Source: Salmonella enterica subsp. enterica serovar Typhimurium str. LT2
GTDB lineage: Bacteria > Pseudomonadota > Gammaproteobacteria > Enterobacterales > Enterobacteriaceae
NCBI RefSeq assembly: GCF_000006945.2
Contig: NC_003197.2
Coordinates: forward strand, 1,178,001-1,242,000
Direction of reading: 5' to 3'
DNA length: 64,000 bases
The notes beneath the pieces were generated by a model. That model had not been told where the DNA came from. It worked only from the letters and a program-made list of their open reading frames with translations, and did no database searches. Made by a program: the position numbers and the translations under genes. Positions 59,943 to 64,000 of the stretch are shown here, in pieces; position 1 is the first letter of the stretch, and every line of letters begins with the position of its first letter.

Positions 59943-62478
59943 AACAACTGAGTATATTGACGCATTGCTGCTTTCTGAACGTGAGAAAGCGGCATTGCCG
60001 AAAACTGACATCCGCGCCGTGCATCAGGCGCTGGATGCCGAGCATCGGACTTACTCGCGAGAAGACGATTCACCGCAGGGTTCCGTAAAAGCCCGCCTTG
60101 AACACGCCTGGCCGGATTCATTGGCGAAGGGGCAGTTAATTAAAGATGATGAAGGGCGCGATCAGTTGCAGGCTATGCCAAAAGCGACGCGCTCTTCGAT
60201 GTTTCCCGATCCCTGGCGAACCAACCCGGTTGGCCGTTTCTGGGATCGTCTGCGTGGGCGGGATGTAACGCCGCGCTATGTTTCTCGTCTGACAAAAGAA
60301 GAGCAGGCGAGCGAGCAAAAATGGCGTACCGTCGGCACTATACGCCGCTATATTTTGTTAATTTTGACTCTGGCGCAAACCGTCGTCGCGACCTGGTATA
60401 TGAAGACCATTCTGCCTTATCAGGGATGGGCGCTCATCAATCCTATGGATATGGTGGGGCAGGATATTTGGGTCTCCTTTATGCAGCTCCTGCCCTACAT
60501 GCTGCAAACCGGTATCCTGATTTTGTTTGCCGTGCTGTTCTGCTGGGTGTCAGCCGGATTCTGGACGGCGCTGATGGGCTTCCTGCAACTGCTTATCGGG
60601 CGCGATAAGTACAGCATCTCCGCGTCTACGGTTGGCGATGAGCCCCTCAATCCGGAACACCGGACGGCGCTGATCATGCCTATCTGTAATGAAGACGTTA
60701 GTCGCGTTTTCGCCGGTCTGCGCGCGACCTGGGAGTCCGTTAAAGCCACAGGCAACGCCGCGCATTTCGACGTCTATATCCTTAGCGACAGTTATAACCC
60801 GGATATCTGCGTGGCGGAGCAAAAGGCGTGGATGGAGCTTATCGCGGAAGTGCAGGGCGAAGGCCAAATTTTTTACCGTCGCCGCCGCCGCCGTATGAAA
60901 CGCAAAAGCGGCAATATTGACGATTTTTGCCGCCGCTGGGGCAATCAGTACAGCTATATGGTGGTGCTGGACGCGGACTCAGTGATGAGCGGCGAGTGTC
61001 TGAGCGGCTTGGTGCGCCTGATGGAAGCGAATCCAAACGCCGGGATTATCCAGTCTTCGCCGAAAGCGTCGGGGATGGATACTCTGTATGCCCGCTGCCA
61101 ACAGTTCGCGACCCGCGTCTATGGGCCGCTGTTTACCGCCGGGCTGCACTTCTGGCAGTTGGGGGAGTCGCACTACTGGGGGCACAATGCCATTATCCGC
61201 GTGAAGCCGTTTATCGAGCACTGCGCTCTGGCGCCGCTGCCGGGAGAAGGTTCGTTCGCCGGATCGATTCTTTCCCACGACTTTGTGGAGGCGGCGCTAA
61301 TGCGTCGGGCAGGGTGGGGCGTCTGGATTGCCTACGATCTCCCCGGCTCCTATGAAGAGCTGCCGCCAAACCTGCTGGATGAGCTTAAACGCGACCGCCG
61401 CTGGTGTCACGGCAACCTGATGAACTTTCGTCTGTTCCTGGTGAAAGGAATGCACCCGGTGCATCGCGCCGTGTTCCTGACGGGGGTAATGTCATATCTG
61501 TCCGCGCCGTTATGGTTTATGTTCCTCGCGCTTTCTACCGCGCTGCAGGTCGTTCATGCGTTAACAGAGCCGCAATATTTCCTTCAGCCGCGCCAGCTTT
61601 TTCCGGTCTGGCCGCAGTGGCGTCCGGAACTGGCAATCGCGCTGTTTGCATCAACGATGGTGCTGCTGTTCCTGCCGAAGCTGCTCAGTATTATGCTGAT
61701 CTGGTGTAAAGGCACCAAAGAGTATGGCGGTTTCTGGCGCGTTACGCTGTCGCTGTTGCTGGAAGTGCTGTTCTCCGTATTGCTGGCGCCGGTGCGTATG
61801 CTGTTTCATACCGTGTTTGTGGTCAGCGCGTTTCTCGGCTGGGAAGTGGTCTGGAACTCACCGCAACGCGACGATGATTCTACGCCGTGGGGAGAAGCCT
61901 TTATGCGTCACGGCTCTCAACTGCTGCTGGGGCTGGTCTGGGCGGTGGGTATGGCGTGGCTGGATTTACGCTTTCTGTTCTGGCTGGCGCCGATTGTCTT
62001 TTCGCTGATTCTGTCGCCATTTGTTTCGGTGATCTCCAGTCGTTCAACGGTAGGATTACGCACCAAACGCTGGAAGCTGTTCCTGATCCCGGAAGAGTAT
62101 TCGCCGCCTCAGGTGTTGGTCGATACCGATAAATATCTGGAGATGAATCGCCGCCGTATTCTGGACGATGGCTTTATGCATGCGGTATTTAACCCGTCGC
62201 TTAATGCGCTGGCGACCGCGATGGCCACTGCGCGTCACCGCGCCAGTAAGGTACTGGAAATAGCCCGCGATCGTCATGTGGAGCAGGCGCTAAACGAAAC
62301 GCCGGAGAAACTGAACCGCGATCGGCGTCTGGTTTTGCTCAGCGATCCGGTGACGATGGCGCGTTTACACTATCGGGTCTGGAATGCGCCAGAGAGATAC
62401 TCTTCCTGGGTAAACCATTATCAGTCTCTCGTCCTGAATCCGCAGGCGTTGCAGGGACGAACATCGTCAGCGAGATAA
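59935..62478 (+). CDS. opgH: OpgH (MdoH), glucans biosynthesis glucosyltransferase
   Basis: An 847-residue inner-membrane family 2 glycosyltransferase that polymerises glucose from UDP-glucose. The cytosolic catalytic domain (about 245-500) has VLDADS and the C-terminal RRW of RDRRWCHGN, flanked by about eight membrane segments. In E. coli the N-terminus also inhibits FtsZ in rich medium. The start at 59935 ([20 protein letters not shown]) overlaps the opgG stop. Confidence 0.96.
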
Positions 62479-62502
62479 GGTCTTCAGGTCTGGAGTGAGG
62501 TG

Positions 62503-62531
62503 AAAAATACCGGCGTGATGCCGGTATTTTT
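62503..62531 (+). terminator. opgGH terminator
   Basis: AAAAATACCGGC-GTGAT-GCCGGTATTTTT, a 12-bp perfect stem with U-tract, 25 bp after the opgH stop. Confidence 0.93.
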
Positions 62532-62551
62532 ATAGTGAAATGAGGTATCAG

Positions 62552-62779
62552 GTGCGTATATTCGCGGTGAGCATAATGGTGATTACCCTGAGCGGCTGCG
62601 GCAGTATTATCAGCAGAACGATCCCCGGACAAGGACACGGCAACCAGTATTACCCTGGCGTGCAGTGGGATATGCGTGATTCCGCATGGCGCTATATCAC
62701 TATCCTCGATCTGCCCTTCTCACTGATCTTCGATACACTGCTACTGCCGCTCGATATTCACCACGGGCCTTATGAGTAA
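62552..62779 (+). CDS. yceK: YceK, DUF1375 lipoprotein
   Basis: A 75-residue small lipoprotein with lipobox LSGC (MRIFAVSIMVITLSGCGS) and a conserved body QGHGNQYYPGVQWDMRDSAW. GTG 62552 has GAGG six bases upstream and gives the E. coli length; the ATG at 62540 has no ribosome-binding site. Function unknown. Its stop abuts that of msyB. Confidence 0.9.
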   Translation: MRIFAVSIMVITLSGCGSIISRTIPGQGHGNQYYPGVQWDMRDSAWRYITILDLPFSLIFDTLLLPLDIHHGPYE

Positions 62780-63154
62780 TTAACGCTCATCCCATTCGTC
62801 TGCCGCAGTACGGCCTTCCTCGGTATCAAGCGGGGGTTCAAGCTGGAATTCCCCTTCATCCCATTCATGCAAAGTATTCTCTTCCTGCCACTCCTGGCGG
62901 ATCTCTATCTCATCATAATCGCCGTCAAACACGCTCTGCGCGGCTTCACCACTCAGCATCGGCAGACATTCGCCATCTTCACCTTCATCGGCGAAAAATT
63001 CGACCTGCCACATGATGTCCCCATCCTGCAGTACATATTTCTGAACGTTGAACTGCTGCACATTCGCTTCGTCTTGTTCGAGGCCTGGATGGTCAGCCAG
63101 AAATTCTTCCCGGGCTGCATCGATAGCTTCTTCCAGCGTGGCATACATGGTCAT
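62780..63154 (-). CDS. msyB: MsyB, acidic multicopy suppressor of SecY defects
   Basis: A 124-residue, very acidic soluble protein (MTMYATLEEAIDAAREEFLA...), with clusters such as DEGEDGE and DYDEIEIRQEWQEE. High-copy E. coli msyB suppresses secY24 and secA mutations; its normal role is unclear. The start at 63154 follows AGGGAGACACTG. The longer open frame upstream is not conserved. Confidence 0.95.
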   Translation of the reverse strand: MTMYATLEEAIDAAREEFLADHPGLEQDEANVQQFNVQKYVLQDGDIMWQVEFFADEGEDGECLPMLSGEAAQSVFDGDYDEIEIRQEWQEENTLHEWDEGEFQLEPPLDTEEGRTAADEWDER

Positions 63155-63235
63155 CAGTGTCTCCCTTTGATTTGATGAGGTATTTAGGGAAAGAATAGCT
63201 GATTCTGTAATATTGCAAGTATGAAAGCGCAAAAA

Positions 63236-64000
63236 TTATTCTATTGCCAGTCTGCGCCGTCGTAAGCTGTTCCATGAATAGATAGCATTGAACAACACCA
63301 CGCCTGCCGTGACGCAGAATACGGCGCGGAAGCCATAGCTCGCGGAAATTGCGGCGCCCATGAGAGGGCCGGTGACGTTGCCGATATCGCGGAAAGATTG
63401 GTTGTAACTGAATATGCGCCCGGCTATCTGGTTGGTAGAGTTGTAAACCAGCAGAGTTTGAACGGCTGGCAGCAGCGCGCCATCCGCCGCGCCAAGCAGA
63501 AACCGCAATAGCGCGAGCTGCCACGGCGTTTGCACAAAAGACATTGGAATCAGCAGCAGTACGGAAATAATCAGCGCGACGATAAGAATCTTTTCCGGGC
63601 CAATTCTGTCGCCAAGCTTGCCGAGCCGGGGGGCGCTAAGTAATGCCGCCACGCCGGGAACGGACGCTATCATCCCGCTAATGAACGCAATATTACTGAC
63701 ATCTCCCGCCAGTTCGCGCACATAGAGCGTCAGGATGGGCGCAATAGACCCCGTCGCCACCTGAATAATCAGCGTGGTGACAAACAGGCTTAATACCAGG
63801 CGGGGATTTTTTAACGAGGCGACCACTTCCCGAACGTGAAGCATCTCTTTTTTGCTCACCGGCAGGAAATTCTCGCGAATGAAAAAGAAGGTGAGCAGAA
63901 AACAGATAAACAAAACGCTGGCGGTAATAAAAAAGACCGGACGAAGGCCGTAATGGTCGGCGAGCAGACCGCCCGCAAGTGGGCCAAGCAGAGCGCCGCT
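63236..64000 (-). CDS. mdtG: MdtG (YceE), MFS drug efflux transporter, partial
   Basis: The C-terminal 254 residues of a 12-helix drug:proton antiporter; the 5' part lies beyond the window. The visible frame starts SGALLGPLAGGLLAD, the motif C-type region of helix 5, and covers helices 5-12, with LGKLGDRIGPEKIL as the conserved loop between helices 8 and 9. In E. coli it gives fosfomycin and deoxycholate resistance and is in the mar/sox/rob regulon. Confidence 0.94.
   Translation of the reverse strand, partial: SGALLGPLAGGLLADHYGLRPVFFITASVLFICFLLTFFFIRENFLPVSKKEMLHVREVVASLKNPRLVLSLFVTTLIIQVATGSIAPILTLYVRELAGDVSNIAFISGMIASVPGVAALLSAPRLGKLGDRIGPEKILIVALIISVLLLIPMSFVQTPWQLALLRFLLGAADGALLPAVQTLLVYNSTNQIAGRIFSYNQSFRDIGNVTGPLMGAAISASYGFRAVFCVTAGVVLFNAIYSWNSLRRRRLAIE

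Overview
The window is chromosomal DNA of Salmonella enterica. It carries Salmonella-specific genes (the SPI-5 genes sigE, sopB, orfX and pipD, the scsABCD operon, and a sialate-type cluster between phoH and a tRNA-Ser) set in an enterobacterial backbone whose order otherwise follows E. coli (cbpMA, agp, yccJ, wrbA, ymdF, rutR, putAP, phoH, tRNA-Ser, ghrA, ycdXYZ, csg, ymdAB, clsC, opgCGH, yceK, msyB, mdtG). It is close to serovar Typhimurium gene content, but the serovar cannot be fixed from this stretch alone. All identifications are by recognition of protein and DNA motifs; no searches were run.

Layout. 1-6.9 kb: the end of SPI-5, with the secretion chaperone sigE (cut by the window edge), the inositol phosphatase effector sopB, a tiny DNA-binding-like gene, a small membrane protein gene and the peptidase-family effector pipD. 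Next come the copS/copR (HprSR-like) two-component system and its divergent likely target hiuH. 6.9-7.2 kb: a 208-bp element with 13-bp terminal inverted repeats. 7.2-19.3 kb: the complete 4-hydroxyphenylacetate (homoprotocatechuate) pathway, hpaBC and hpaR on the minus strand and hpaGEDFHIXA on the plus strand, with a periplasmic metallo-beta-lactamase-fold protein gene attached at the end. 19.3-20.7 kb: an AT-rich, gene-poor patch with one unrecognised Cys-rich gene and one reading frame broken by a stop codon. 20.7-29.5 kb: cbpMA, scsABCD (periplasmic thiol-redox and copper tolerance), agp, wrbA-yccJ, ymdF, rutR and an LprI-like gene. 29.6-37.2 kb: putA/putP with their shared operator region, then phoH with an upstream overlapping leader ORF.

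37.3-46.0 kb: a sialic-acid-type cluster with lower GC in its plus-strand arm. The minus arm holds an RpiR-family regulator, an SSS transporter, a short frame that looks like a kinase relic, and a second nanE. The plus arm holds nanM, a nanC-like porin, a NanX-like transporter and a NanY-like oxidoreductase. It ends at tRNA-Ser(GGA), which is followed on its own strand by three perfectly spaced 184-bp tandem repeats, each ending in the last 19 nt of the tRNA. This resembles the rtT repeats described downstream of E. coli tyrT.

47-64 kb: conserved backbone comprising ghrA, the ycdXYZ genes, the divergent curli operons csgDEFG and csgBAC, ymdA, ymdB (with a run of ten G in its ribosome-binding region), clsC, the osmoregulated periplasmic glucan genes opgC and opgGH, yceK, msyB and the 3' part of mdtG.

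The parts most worth a second look are the tRNA-Ser repeat array and the sequence modules it shares with the 6.9-kb element, the mixed sialate cluster with its possible nanK relic, the paired ACAT-N3-ATGT sites between sopB and orfX, the phoH leader ORF, and the G10 tract in front of ymdB.
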